This document shows positions 43,963-56,328 of a stretch of DNA of 64,000 bases, piece after piece (the stretch's first letter is position 1; each line of letters starts with the position of its first letter). Both the position numbers and the translations under genes were made by a program. The notes below the pieces were generated by a model. That model was not told the DNA's origin, did not search any database, and saw only the letters and a list, made by a program, of their open reading frames with translations. Source of the DNA: Bimuria novae-zelandiae CBS 107.79 (Eukaryota > Ascomycota > Dothideomycetes > Pleosporales > Didymosphaeriaceae); assembly GCA_010015655.1 (NCBI GenBank), contig ML976663.1, forward strand, positions 91,617 to 155,616, written 5' to 3'.

Positions 43963-45638
43963 TCAAATCTCAATGTCCAACCCAATATCCATCGACGCAA
44001 TGATATCATCGTCCATCTTCGGTTTCCTAAACGTCGGCAGCCCCTTCCGCTCAATCGTCTCCGTCTTCTTAACCTCTCCATCCGGCTTGGGCGTCGCCTC
44101 CTTGGGCACACTGCTCGCCCGCGAACTCGCCCCATCGCCAAACAGGTCCTCGTCGACGGACAGGAGATTCTGCTTCTCCTCTTCAGCCTTGCGTTTCTCT
44201 TCCTCCGCCTTCTTCCTCCGCTTCTCGTCCTCGGCCCGCTTCCTAGCCTGCATCTTGTGCTGCCGCTCCTCGAGTTGCACTTTGCGTATGCGTTCGCGCT
44301 CAGCTTCGCGGTTCTTGCGGTTGAGTTCGGCGAGACGGTTGGCGGCAGCCTCGGATTGTGTGGGGATGCGGGGTGCGGCTTCCTCGTCGTCGTTGCGGCG
44401 TAGGAGGTGTAAGTATTTGTTCGACTTTTGGATGCGTGCGTTGATGTCTTCGTCTGTCCAGAAGCGGTTCTCGAAGGCTTTGATATCTTCAATCTTCTTC
44501 GCTACATGCGACTGGGTCGGAAGCTTGGCGCCTGCTTCTGACAGGGTCTGTCGGTATGCATCGAAGTCGGCGTCGGTGAAGCGTTGGTTCGAGAGAAACT
44601 GGAACTGGTATTCCTTCTGCGTCGAACCGTGCTTGCAGATGACGTATTGGTCTGTTGCGATTTTGTGTCCGTTCTTGCCTTCGAAGACGTAGGGTTTGCC
44701 CGCCTGGAAGCCTGAGACGGGATTAGCAGGAGTATCAATGTGTGTGTATTGGTAAGGCATACCCTTGATCTGCGCCATCTTGTACACGGTCTGCCCTCGT
44801 TGCTGTCCGACACCGACACGGCCGAAAGCACCGTTCATTGCCTCGTCGAAGCCAGGCCAGAAGCATACCTTGGAGAAGAAGCCGCGGCCAATGCGAATAG
44901 ACTCGACGTCCCGCAGCGTCACAGGCAGATCTTGCTGTTCGGGAGACTTGGGCTCGTTGTCCCAGTCAACGTCCTCCTCGCCCTCAGCATCGACATCGGA
45001 GCCGCCGTCTCCACCTGGGGAGCCCGACCGATGGCGGTCGCGGCGGCGGTCATCATCTCGCTGCCGCTGCTGGCCCTTCTGCTCACGGGCGAGTGTATAG
45101 GCGTCGAGTGCGGCGTTCCGCTTGGGCTTCACCTGCCGGCTGCTCTTGCGTGCATCCTCGGGTTCCTCAGAGCCGGCCTTCCTTTTCTTGTTGGAGTTGT
45201 TGTTCAGGGCAGCGCGCTTCTGCAGTTCATTCTGGAAGTTGATCCTGCTGACCTCTTCGGCACGCGCACCGAGAATCTCTTCCCGCTCGAGCTGCGGCAG
45301 AGCCATGATCCGCTGCTTGTCCCGTTGGTCGATGAACTGACCCTCGAGCGGGTACAGCACGCCCGCCTCCCGCGCGGGAGGTTCGTCCTCGCGGTCTGAA
45401 TCCGACTCGTCCATGTCGCCGGAGCCGAGCGAGTTGGGCGACGAAGCGGCCACGGAAGAGCTGGGGTGGCGTTAACGACATGCTGGAGGGCTGAGTGGAC
45501 AAGGGAGGCGCGCGAAAGCGAGGTTTCTGGAGCCAGAGCAGCAGGCACAGGGGAAACTCACGCTTCGCCTTCTTCGATGTCGGCCTCCTCGTCACCGCCA
45601 GCGAGGGCAAGGAGCTCGTCGTCGAAGTCGTCAGACAT
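43963..45638 (-). CDS. RTF1: Paf1 complex subunit Rtf1
   Basis: Transcription-elongation factor that links RNA polymerase II to histone H2B ubiquitination. Exon 1 45562-45638 (MSDDFDDELLALAGGDEE...) and exon 2 43963-45460, with a 101-nt intron (GTGAGT...CCCAG), give 524 residues. The N-terminus is acidic; LDAYTLAREQKGQQ lies in the region of the histone modification domain. The Plus3 domain runs from about residue 195 (LRDVESIRIGRGFFSKVCFW) through VYKMAQIKGM, YVFEGKNGHKIATDQYVICK and QFLSNQRFTDADFDAY. A long charged coiled coil (about 390-460, Glu/Lys/Arg-rich) and a Ser/Pro tail ending in DIGLDIEI follow. The start in exon 1 is certain because the long frame itself has only a GTG at its head. 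Divergent from COQ7. Confidence 0.94.
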
Positions 45639-45977
45639 TGTGAGAGAAGCGTCGGCGTCGAAATGTGCAAAGTGCGGTGGTGATTGTCGTAGAGATGCGG
45701 CGCTGGTGCAGGTCGAGAACGGCAGGCCGAGCTGTCGGTAAAGTGTGGAAGAGGAGAGGGCGCGCGCTGTCGGGCCTTTCATACGGGGAAAGGGCACTTT
45801 AAGACGCGCTGAGCCCAACCCACTCGCAGACGGTGGTCCATGCGTCGTCTTTTAGCACGGCAAGGTGACGCGATGCTTTCGGATGTTCGCCTCGACATCC
45901 GCCTTCTCTTTTCATACTTTGTACAATAGACCCCGAACGGCACCTTTTTTCGTTTCACGTACACATATTTGGACGCC
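45639..45977. promoter_or_regulatory. Divergent promoter region, RTF1 / COQ7
   Basis: 339 bp separate the two opposite starts. There is no clear TATA box; the bases before the COQ7 ATG are pyrimidine-rich. Confidence 0.5.
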
Positions 45978-46802
45978 ATGTCCTCTGCGCTCCTTCCCAC
46001 ACGATCATTGGCCCGCGCCGCCACACGCATCTCGTACCACCCCGTTTCCGAATCCATCACACCATGTACCCTTCCGACCGTCGCCCACCAGAGGAGGCGC
46101 ATCCACTCCACGTCTTCAAATCCAGTCCAGTCCACTCCCACACAGCGCTTCGTAGCCGCATCATTACCCCAAGACCATGCCGAACCTTCTGACCCCGCTC
46201 CCACCGACAGTAATGCCACACCAATAAAGCCGCTATCCCAAGAGCAGCGCGACTTCCTAGACTCTGCGCTGCGCGTGAACCAGGCGGGCGAACTCGCCGC
46301 CGTCTTGATATACACAGCGCAGACACCACCCCTGTTACGTTCCCACCCACAGCTCAAGGGGCTCATGAAGCACATGCACGACCAAGAAGTCGGCCACTTC
46401 AAGTACTTCAACTCGATCCTCGCAAAACACCGCATCCGGCCCACCGCCATGTATCCCGTCTGGCACGCCGCCGCCACCGTCCTCGGATGGGGCACCGCCG
46501 TCATGGGAAGGGAAGCCGCGATGGCGTGCACAGAAGCAGTGGAGACGGAGATCGGCACACACTACAACGAGCAGGTGCGCGTGCTGTTAGACTGGGCCGA
46601 CAAACTGGAAGCGCGCGGGGAGACGCTTGGAGACGAACTCACCGTGCTGATCAAGGAGTTGAGGAGAATACGGGACGAGGAGCTCGAGCACTTGGACCAC
46701 GCAGTGGAGAATGATAGTAAAGAGGCGCAGCCGTACGAGTTGTTGACAAACGTGATAAGAGGAGGGTGTCGGACGGCTATCTGGATCAGTGAGAGGGTAT
46801 AA
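45978..46802 (+). CDS. COQ7: 5-demethoxyubiquinone hydroxylase, mitochondrial
   Basis: Di-iron monooxygenase that hydroxylates demethoxyubiquinone, the penultimate step of coenzyme Q synthesis, on the matrix face of the inner membrane. Single exon, 274 residues. A long basic, Ser/Arg-rich presequence (first about 95 residues) precedes the conserved ferritin-like core. The core carries the paired iron-ligand motifs: VNQAGELAAV, HDQEVGHFKYF, TEAVETEIGTHYNEQ and RDEELEHLDH. The C-terminus AIWISERV matches the family end. The ATG at 45978 (MSSALLP) is chosen because the frame upstream has no other ATG. Confidence 0.95.
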   Translation: MSSALLPTRSLARAATRISYHPVSESITPCTLPTVAHQRRRIHSTSSNPVQSTPTQRFVAASLPQDHAEPSDPAPTDSNATPIKPLSQEQRDFLDSALRVNQAGELAAVLIYTAQTPPLLRSHPQLKGLMKHMHDQEVGHFKYFNSILAKHRIRPTAMYPVWHAAATVLGWGTAVMGREAAMACTEAVETEIGTHYNEQVRVLLDWADKLEARGETLGDELTVLIKELRRIRDEELEHLDHAVENDSKEAQPYELLTNVIRGGCRTAIWISERV

Positions 46803-47492
46803 TTGTATGAGTGTATGATACGTGTGTCCTGGATATGTTGTACGAGTCTTGTATGTTATGTAAACTACGCAGCTCAAAGATAGAGTTCGATCAAAATTAG
46901 CTTTCGAATTACCTTGTACATTGGGTTCAAATGTTCCGCATCGGCAACCGCTACCGAAATATAGCGTGTCGCCTCTGCAGAAGCGCCCCATCGCAAACCG
47001 TTTCGTACTGTAATAATTCAAAGATGGGCGACGCTACAACAAGAATTACGTTTGGATATCCATCCAGTGTTGACATTGCTGTGAGTGACCTCAGTAAAAA
47101 CGTATGAACGATCAGCCAGGTTGGTAACTCTGGCAGCTCATCCGCCCCTTCACTTCACGAACGCTGGCCGATCTCTAGGGGACCGCCTGAAAACCCAACA
47201 TATCCATGCTACATCTAACATGCAGCATTTTCAGTATCAATATCTATTTTCCTAATACGGTAATCCTTGTTTTCCGTGGAAAGCAGCAGATTTTACTATT
47301 TCTGCGCCACACTGCGAGCGACGCCGACAACACACGACCGGAACGTAAATTGCCCAGGATCTCTTCCCATTGCGCTGTACAGCTTCTGGAAAAATATCCC
47401 ACAAACGGGTCCGAAACGGCTTGCTTCGTTTTGCATAAAACCAACTATCCAGTCAACGCCCTCTCCCCTCCTAATCCAAACACCACAGCACC
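46803..47492. other. Intergenic between convergent COQ7 and MRC1 genes
   Basis: No gene seen; AT-rich, presumably 3' untranslated sequence of both neighbours. Confidence 0.5.
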
Positions 47493-50400
47493 CTACTCAA
47501 ACCCTCCACCCAACTTACTCAACACACTTCTCTTCCCCCTCGCCGCGCCCACCTTCTTCCTCAGCGCCTCCTTACGCCCTGCCTCCTTCTGCTCCAGCAC
47601 CGCCCTCCTCTCCGCTTCCCTAGCTTGTGCGTGGATATTACTCTTCCCCGTGCCGCCCCTCCGTATTCCGCTCTCAGACGCTTTGCCCACCCCAGTCGAC
47701 GACGATGACCGCTCCGATGCCGCCGAGAGGTTACTAGTCGTCCGGCGGACGAGCGAGGGGACGCGGAAGCCTGGTGCCGCCATCGCCGCTGAGGGCGCTT
47801 GGAACGCCAGGTTAGAGGCGGACGTGGTGGTGGAGGTGGTGGAAGTAGAGGTGCGCGAGAGGCGGTTTGTAACGATGCGGTCTTGTCGGACGCGGGTGGT
47901 CGTCGTGGTGGAGGTAGTGTCGTCGTCGGAATCCGAGAGCGAGATGTACTGGCTGTCTGGCACGACATCGCGGGGGTCGTCGAGGAGCGCGGCGACCGAG
48001 TCTTTTATATCCGCGGCGGAGATGGGGCGGCGCGTTATAGCATCTGCCGCCACTGTCCTGCGCAGGTGTGCTGGCGGGCGATTCTCTTTCTCTCCCTCCT
48101 CACCCGCCGGGGATTTGCGCTTCAGGGGTTTGGCAGGGGCGTCGGCGGTCTGGGAGTCTGGGACGGCGACGTCCGTCTTCTCTTCGTCTGACTGGGAGGT
48201 TGTGGTTGCAGCGGGCTCTTCGGGGTGATCCAGGAATTCGAGATCGGAGTCGTCGGAGTGGTCCATGAGCGTGTCGAAGAAGGCTTTGCGCTTGGGGTTC
48301 TCGGCCATCTTTCCGAGGACTTCGTCGCCTTTGAGGGCGCGGTACATTTGGTCGAATTCGCGCTGCTTTTTGCGGCGGCGCATTTCTAGCTCGTCTTCCG
48401 AGTCGGACATGTCGAACGCGTCTGCCACACCGCGTTTGCGGAAGGCACCTGTCTGCAGATCTTTGTAGATCTTGGCTACGCTAGCATCGTGGTCCTTTCG
48501 TGCCTTGTCGCTGTGATGGGTTAATCTCTGGATGCATACTTGATGGAGATAAAATAGGTGACTTACGCAAACAACGCAGCGATCTTCCGCTCATCAACCT
48601 TGACGTCGCTAGTATCGATCATTTCCTGCAGATCTGCGTCATCCTCTCCGCTGTCCTCGTCACTCGCCCCTCCGAGACCCTTGTACTCGTCGTCGGACTC
48701 GTAAGCCTGCTCGTCAAGATGCTCCCGGGCTGCACTGGTCTTCTTGTTGAACGTGTCGGCCTTCTTATGCTTCTTGGCCGCCTTCTTCATGAAGCTGAAG
48801 GCGTCCTCAGTCGCCGCTAGCTGACCTTCAGGCTCAGTATCAGACGCCGAGAAGATATTCTCAATGTCGACATCAGAGAGCACAAGAGATGCCTCCATGC
48901 GCCGCCGGTGAAGCTTGCCCTTGCGCTGCACAATAGATGACTCGGGTTCAGGCAGCATCACAGTATCCACGGTCGACTGAGGCGGCGCGATGCCCGCAGG
49001 TGATCGAGACAGAAGGAAACCAGCATCTTGAGTGGGCTCAGGTACTTCCGAAGCTTGACTTTGAGAGAGAACAGTCGCCTCCTCCATGAGTTGACTAATG
49101 CCCAAATGCATTCGAGGTATAGAGCCGTCTTGAGTCTGTTCCTGCTGAGAGCCGGCAAGCTGGCTGTTAGGCACGAAAATGTCATTCCTTTGACTAAAAG
49201 AAGGTTGGCTATCAGGCAAGCTGCGCAGGAAATCGATAGAGTCCTGTTCCGGATCTTCGGAAAACGGTTGGGCAGCTTGGGAGTCTGACTCTAGGTTCGC
49301 CATCGTGCCTGCAAAGGCCTGGGTAAGGCCCATTGCTGGGGCGGCATTGCCGAAGCCAAATGCAGCCATCGTGTCATCTTGGATAGCTACCTGGGTAAGA
49401 GAGCCTTTTGGTTGTGCGCTCTCATCCTCATCATCGTCATCGACGACAACCTTACGAGCACGACTCATTGGAGCTTTGCGTATGAGCGCATCGGGTTCTG
49501 CATCCAACATCTCATCGTCGTCATCGTCTTGCGGCTCCTTGTTAGCCCCCGTTGGTTCATCATCGTCTTCCTCATCCGCCATCGTATCATTCAGACTGGT
49601 CTCTGCTTCACCCTGGAGGTCCTCGTCCTCGTCCACTTCCTCGAGCTCCTCTTCGTCGTCCGCTTCTTCGTCTTCAGATCCAGACAGTTCGAGCTCAACA
49701 CCCTCGGTTTTGTTAGCCTCTTCAGCATCATCTTCGCCCCCGCTTGCGACGTAGTCTTCGTCATCTTCATCACTTGAAGCTAGACCATCACCACCTTCAC
49801 CATTCTTCTTCGCTAGCTCTCGCTCCCGCTTGGCCAACTTGAGATCCTTTTCTTTCTCCTTCTCAAACTGCGCCACGAGGTCCTCGATCTCTATCTGGCG
49901 CTTCTCCCTTTCCTCTTCGGTCTCAACAATGATACCCTTGGCCCTGAGCATCTCAATCTTCTCTTGACGCTCCTTTTGGGCTTGCTGACGAGCTTTTTGG
50001 AAGAGCGTGCCTTGAAGTTGTACCATATTCATATTCTGCTTTCCCTTCGGACCCTTCTTCCCAGGCGAGGTAAGCTGTGCGAGATGGCGCAGGTGTAACA
50101 AAGAAGGGTGTTCCCGTTCCTTCCTCGCTGGAAGCTTATCGAAAACTGCAAAGCGGCTCTTCGGCTTCACAACCTCTAGATCATCGTCAGAGTCGTCCAG
50201 GTCTATCATGGCGTCTTCTTTGGGCTTCTTCGACTCCAAGCGAGCGTTTTGCACTGTAATATGTCGCGCCGCTTCCATCGTCTGGTTTGGCGGGAGATGC
50301 TGAAATTCTGGGGCGCGACCCTTGCCCTTGTCCACCTTCACAGGTACTGGCGAGGCTGGCGCTTCTATTCCCGTCATCACTTCGTCTTTCTCCGGAGCAT

Positions 50401-51478
50401 CTTCGAACCCTGGCGGGCTTGTCGGGGGTGTGTCGTGAGCTTGAACCTCGGCGTCCGAAGTCGCTGGTACTGAGCTAGCCACAGGAGTAGGAAGCCCCGT
50501 TATTTCTGCTCGTTCAATGCCCTGATTGAAACCGAACTTTGCGAAAAGATCCTTGGTGCCGTATCTTTTCTTTGTCTTAGCCTGATGGGTGAGCTGCATG
50601 TTCCGGACAATGCGCTGCTGGTCCCGGGCCATAGCCTCCAAAGCTTTCTTGCCGGCTTTTCGAGTGGGCTTTGCGAGCTGGGTAAGCCGTCTGCTACCTT
50701 CACCATCCGAGTTGCTGTCAGGTTCATCATCTCCTGCTTGCCGCGCATTCTTTTTGCGTCCCTGCTTGGCCTCTTGTCGCTTCGCTAGTCTTTCAGCGCG
50801 TATGCGCTCGACCCGCTCTCGGAAATCGGCGTTTCGTGTGGGCGTGGAGTGCTCCGAGACATCGTCGGCAAGGTCTACGTTCTGCGTCTGTCGCTTAGAA
50901 GGCGACGGTTCCGGGGTGACGAAGAGTCCGACCGATGATTGACGTGATCGGGTGCCAATTGTAGGTGATGCGATGGGAGAGACCGTCCCGTCCCGTCGTA
51001 TCTGTAGCTTATGCACGCGATTTACGCATACTGGCGCGTCATCTTCATCCTCACTACTAGACGAAGGAGGAGCAGAGGCTGGCTTTTGTGCATTTTCAGT
51101 TGGCTCTTCTACAAGCCGACGTTGTAACCCAGTACTAGCCAATAGCCGCTGCTTCATGCGCTCGTATGCACCTTGACCATTGTCTTCTTCTTCTTCACCG
51201 CTGCTGGCAGCAGTCTCTTTCGCGGCGAGAAGTCTTCGTTTCGTCCGCTCGTAGGCTTCTTCATCGCTGTCTACCTGTTCTTCTTCCGATGATTCTTCCG
51301 CGCTATTCGGTTGCAATCGCGAAAGCAGTCTTCCAGCGGTTCTCTGGACGATTGCTTCGGTTTTTTCCGATTCAGATTCGCTATCTGCTAGTTTGGAGAG
51401 TGCGTTCGTAGCGGGTTGAGCGTGCATTGGGCTGGCTTGTTGTGGAGAGGTGCTCCGAGGAGCCTCGGTCGAGATCAT
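47493..51478 (-). CDS. MRC1: Mediator of replication checkpoint (claspin homologue)
   Basis: Fork-associated adaptor that transmits replication stress from Mec1/ATR to Rad53. Exon 1 48567-51478 and exon 2 47493-48510 with a 56-nt intron (GTAAGT...TCACAG) give 1309 residues. Highly charged, mostly disordered. There are repeats EEAYERTKRRLLA and QGAYERMKQRLLA near residues 75-115 and a long acidic tract near 600-680. Clustered SQ/TQ kinase sites follow (DSQPSFSQRND, NSQLAGSQQEQTQDG, VLSQSQASE). Around the splice the conserved MRC1-like domain reads ARKDHDASVAKIYKDLQTG then AFRKRGVADAFDMSDSEDE. The reading frame stays open upstream of ATG 51478, so a longer N-terminus through an upstream exon is possible. 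Confidence 0.92.
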
Positions 51479-54410
51479 AGCGGCTGCCGTTGGTTTCCGA
51501 CGCGTGAATGTATTGTTGAAAGTCTGGTATATGGTACCAAACCTGAGAATGCGGAATAGGGCGAGACGTCAAAAGAGGCTTATAGCAGGAAGATCGATTA
51601 AGCGTCGAAGTATAGCAATGTGCGGGGTGTTGTTCGAAAAATCGTTAATGTATGCAATTGGAGGACTAGGAAGTGGCAGGAACTCGACGCGACGCGACGT
51701 AAGACGCGTCGCGTGGAAATATGGGGAAGCTAAACCCAAAACAGAACCTACGCGTCAAGCACTCACACTCAGGCACTCAACAAATTCACATCATCAGCGA
51801 ACACCACCGCCTGCTGTCTGGCTTTGAGACACCATCGTAAAGTTCCCCAAGAGTAATACAGATCAAGCAAGCTTAGAGCATAAAGCACCACTACAATGAC
51901 GTCTCGTCAAAATCACCTACTTTGCGTTGTCCCCGATCGGTGCTGTAGGCTGCGCTGCGGAGAACCTGACCTGAGCATTCGCCACGATACAGAACCCCCA
52001 TGAGGCCTTTCTTTCACTACACCTTTCACAAATACACACAAATTGTGTACAACCGAGGTCTGAAACGCTGCGCCGCCGGTAGTCCGTCGCATGAAGTCTC
52101 ATATATGCGCGTCTCCTGATCGTAGGCATGGCTCCTTTTAAGTGTGCTGACTGCAGCGATTCACCGTAGCGATTCCAAAATCGCACATTTCGCCGGTCGC
52201 TATTGTGGAGCTCGAACTCTATGGTGGTGAGATTGGAACATGCAATCAGTTGACGGCAGTTCATGAAACATCCAGTTGGCTTCCTGTGGCGTCCACTAAT
52301 TTCGTTATAGGATTCTCGATTATTCTTTGTTCATGCGTTCTTTTCCCACCACGCTTGTCAGTGCGTGGGCCTGCCTTGGACAACGTAACCCATCCAGTGA
52401 ACCATTTTCGACTTGCCATTTCTAAAAATACATGGCTGCACCTGGTCACTCCAACAGAAACCTGTCTTGCCTCTGTACGAAGGGATTGATCCGCGCCGTA
52501 CGGCTGAAGTCCAAGAGAATGCCTTCCATTGTAGAGGACAGCCTCAGTAAGGATCATTTCGACGGTTCGTCTTAATCAAGAATCTTGTTCAAGATTTGTA
52601 TAGGATCAAGATGTTTGAGTTGTGAACGATTAACCACCTTCTACTCCTGGCGCCCGGTTCAGCAATTGGCCTCCCCTCGTATCCAAAAGCCACTGCCAGA
52701 ACATTGCGGTCTCAGTGCCCAATAGCCACAACTATCCTGGCCGGGTACGGCCGGGTCAGCATTTCGGGAATATGCAAGATATGTCTCCAGCCCGCAGCAC
52801 TTTGCCTCGTAACATTCCTATGCTCCGCGCTGTTTTGCTCCGTGGTTTCTCCTTGCGGACTGACGTTACCGAAGCTGCCGGACCGGCTGCACATATGTGG
52901 ATGCTGCAAAGTTCCGGGAACTAACAAGATCAGCGCCAACAGGGTGCCATGATCTGTCTCTTTTGCCGGGCGTTTCGTTTTCATCATACTCGTACGATCG
53001 CATCTACCGGTGACAGAATCCCTGTAGTGTAGCGTTCGCCAGACTGGAGGTAAATTCTCTTTCCTTTTCTGATCACCTCCTGTAGAGACGCTGAAAATAG
53101 TACTGCGTTTCCGCTTACGTGCGGTTGAAACCTCGTACCCCAGATGAAAGGCTAGCGCCAAGGTTCAAGCCAGAGCCAATTGGAGATTCTTGTCGATAGG
53201 ACATATTCTTGGGAGCCATCGTTGACGCCATGCACAATTCCTTGCTTATCTCGCTATCATGGGGGATCTGCCCGGCACGGCCGCAGGGTTGCCCTTACGC
53301 GGGATCATGAATGCACGTGACCCTACGGCGATCTCTTACGCGTCAAATCGCGCATCAAGTTCTACGGGCGTTCTCTTACGCGATTGTCATTTGGAGCTGC
53401 TACCATAAGTCTTGAATACTCTAGCTCTTTTGCACGATTCAAGACGTGCGATGGAGTTCATGATCAGCGACGCCAACGACTCAACTGACACGTTCCCTGC
53501 AGACTGTTACGAGACATAGCCCAGTTGTCGTCGCGATGTCTTCAGCCTCAGACCAACAGGAACCGAAGGGAGGAACAAGCACCCATACATACTTGCACCA
53601 ATCACCCGTTTGGATTTTTTGATATAGAATTAAAGGTTTGTTAAGTGAAGCATAACCAGATTCACTAGGTCGTGGGGCACAAGCAAGCGAAGGCTCGAGA
53701 TGCTGTTTGCAACAAATCCTCAAGCAGCGAGAAACCTCATGCATCTCTCTTAAGACTGTGCTGAGGATACTGAGGATGTGCACGATGGTGTTTCTTGTCG
53801 CCCGCGGGTGGGCGAGTAGAAGCGGCTCCACATCCGGCTTAGCCCCGTTTCAGCATTTTGCCCCTGAGCAAAGCTCCCGGCAGCTTTCCATAGGTCTCGA
53901 GGTCGTCAACGCCAACGCAGGTACTGTGGGATGCAGATCTGCATAGAACCTAATGGTGCGATCAAGTCAATTTTGCGCTCTCGCAAAATGTGCAATTAGA
54001 AACGGACTTTAGGGGCGCACAGGATCTCGCGCGGTGGTCGTGAGAGACCCGCTTAGTCGTCGCATCCCTGTGCTAAATATACATAGCCCTGCGCACGGGG
54101 AGGGATGACAGCGTGCATGCCAAGCGGGTTTCATGGGCATCCCGATGAAACGGGTTATCCTCAAAACAAAGGCCATCCGCTCCGCCCGGGAGATTGGACG
54201 ATCAATGACTTTCTGACGGGCTAAGATCCAAGCGAAGACCTCTGCAACCATCGAACAAAAGCGCCGCTCCTTTTCGAACCCTTCTATACTGGGCACACGA
54301 CTCTCCCTTTTTGAACCTCGAATATAACACCGTGAGAATCTGGCAATTCTGCAGTCATTATTCGGGATGAGACTGGACTCTTTACGCGCCTTTGAGTAAA
54401 AAAAAAAAAC
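51479..54410. other. Long intergenic region
   Basis: 2.9 kb without a supported gene. Three direct copies of CTTACGCG lie at 53294-53301, 53335-53342 and 53375-53382. An uninterrupted A12 tract (54398-54409) directly precedes the next gene's ATG. A minus-strand frame at 53481-53831 was considered but not accepted. Confidence 0.5.
53294..53382. promoter_or_regulatory. Three CTTACGCG direct repeats at ~40-bp spacing
   Basis: CTTACGCG starts at 53294, 53335 and 53375; the last two are extended to TCTCTTACGCG. Spacings are 41 and 40 bp, close to four helical turns, so the sites face the same side of DNA. They lie about 1 kb upstream of the C2H2 gene. The role as a factor-binding cluster is inferred. 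Confidence 0.35.
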
Positions 54411-56328
54411 ATGGATACCGACGAACCTCAACTGTACCAATATGGCACCCCACAGGCGAGCAATAGCTTCAAGCGACCGCGTCGTAGTCTCCAGAGCTCC
54501 ACGACCCTGAGTAGCGTGACCGAGAGCGCGTCACCCTCACCACGACTGTCCGGGCAGTTGTCGCTCACACCCGAGGTTATCGATCACATCAATGCATTGA
54601 AGCATCTCGACGACAAGCAGATCCTATTGTTACTCCAAGCCGCGCGAAGTAATGGAGGTTAGTGACATGGTAGCCACGCGTGTATCAATCGCTCACAACA
54701 ACATAGACTCCATGCGCAGCATCTCCAGCATGTCTAGCATGTCGGGACCCGACAGGTCGTCCATGGCGAGCCTCGGCAGTCGCAACTCCTTCCTCAGCGT
54801 ACCGTCGAGTAGAGTAACCAGCATGATGTCTGACCCTAGGTCTTCGATCGCGTCCACCGACTCTTCGTTCACACACTACAGCGCCGCCTCGTCGCGCCTC
54901 TCGACCGCATCATCCCGTCTGTCAACGATCTCCAATACCTCAGCTCCAAAGAACTTTGCGTGCACATTTTGCGACAAGGCTTTGAAGTCCAAACCATACT
55001 GGAAGTCGCATGAGGAGGAGTTCCATGAGCAGCGACTCACCTGGCGATGCCCCGATTGCGAACAGATATTTCACGCTGGGAAGCGGTTCCGCGAACATCA
55101 CACAAAGCTTCACGTAAGGCCCTGTCCCTAAATTTACCCTCAATCCTAACATTCATAGGGCTGCGAGAACTGCAAACAGCCAAGAGAAAGCGGTCAACCA
55201 ACAAGCAGGAAGGCGTCACCTTGCGTGAAAAAGTATGAGATCGTTATGCACGATAAAGATGCGTGGGGATGTGGATTCTGCGCTTGCTTGTTGACGACAT
55301 GGGAAGAGCGATGCGAGCACATCGCCATGCACTTTGAGGAGAAGAAATCGAAGTGGAACTTCACCAATGTGATCCTGGGTCTGTTGAAGCAACCTGAGGT
55401 GTCTGAATCGTGGGCTCGGTTGATGGCTCAACGGCATGGCGACGCACAGGACCATCCACGATTTACTTGGGAGTCGAAAAAGTGCAATCGCTTGCGGTAC
55501 AAGTTAGAGACGAAGTGGGACACGAGGGTGTTCGATGTCGACAAGGTTGTGCAAGAGACGTACGATTTGGCAGAGATCGAACCCGCGGACATCGCCGAAC
55601 CTGCGGCTGAAACCACACCTGAAGTACAGGAGGCTGCCGACCCAAGCGAACCGACCGAGACCATCAACTGTAAATTGGAGATGGACTTTGGAAACGACCA
55701 GCGACTCCACACTTCCCATGGCATCCAATCCGAAAGCATGATGGATCTCGATCCCGTGGAGACTCCACAGGCCATGCACCACGACTTGCAACAAGCCCAG
55801 TGGCCCGTCACTACCGATATGACGCAGAACACGATGGCGGCGGACCAAGGAATGGGTGCTTTTGGCGGCTTCAATCCCAGCATGTCACACATGTCGACTG
55901 ACTTCTCTCAACCTGTTACGCAAAGTTTCCAACCTCCCTGGTCGAACGCGGGTTTCGTGTCGACGCCAGACTTGGTCAACTTCCAACCGAACTCGTATAT
56001 GAACTACAGTCCTCCGAAAGAAGTCATACAAGTTCCAACGTCTCAGTATGCCAACTTTAGCCAGTACCCTCGGCAGAGCGTGCCTCCGAACTTCATGCAT
56101 CATACGAGCACCCCGACTTCTCGTCGATACATTCCGAAGTTGATCAACATCGCAAGCCGCCCGTCAAGCTCTCACATGTCGGACCAACCTCCACCGCCAC
56201 CACCCAAGGACGAGCACACCAATCGCTTCTCGAGGATCATTATGAGAAGGCGACCCAGCAACATCTCCCAACATACAGTCGTCTCGCAACGAGACATTGG
56301 ATGGAACGATGAGCTAAACTGGGGTTGA
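54411..56328 (+). CDS. C2H2 zinc-finger protein
   Basis: Three exons: 54411-54657, 54707-55113 and 55159-56328, with introns of 49 and 45 nt; 607 residues. A Ser-rich N-terminus with LTPEVIDHINALKHLDDKQI is followed by a long Ser/Met tract. Three zinc-binding segments follow: CTFCDKALKSKPYWKSHEEE ending in FH, CPDCEQIFHAGKRFREHHTK ending in LH, and after the second splice CGFCACLLTTWEERCEHIAM ending in H. A further CENC pair lies between them. The C-terminal half is Gln/Pro/Met-rich and disordered, ending in NRFSRIIMRRRP and a short acidic tail. Probably a nuclear regulator; DNA targets unknown. Twelve A residues precede the ATG by one base. Confidence 0.88.

Noticed and set aside
53481..53831. 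Minus-strand frame vaguely like the C-terminus of a fungal zinc-cluster regulator (RATRNTIVHILSILSTVLRE)
   Set aside because: Resemblance is short, the upstream frame closes quickly and no zinc-cluster domain is nearby.
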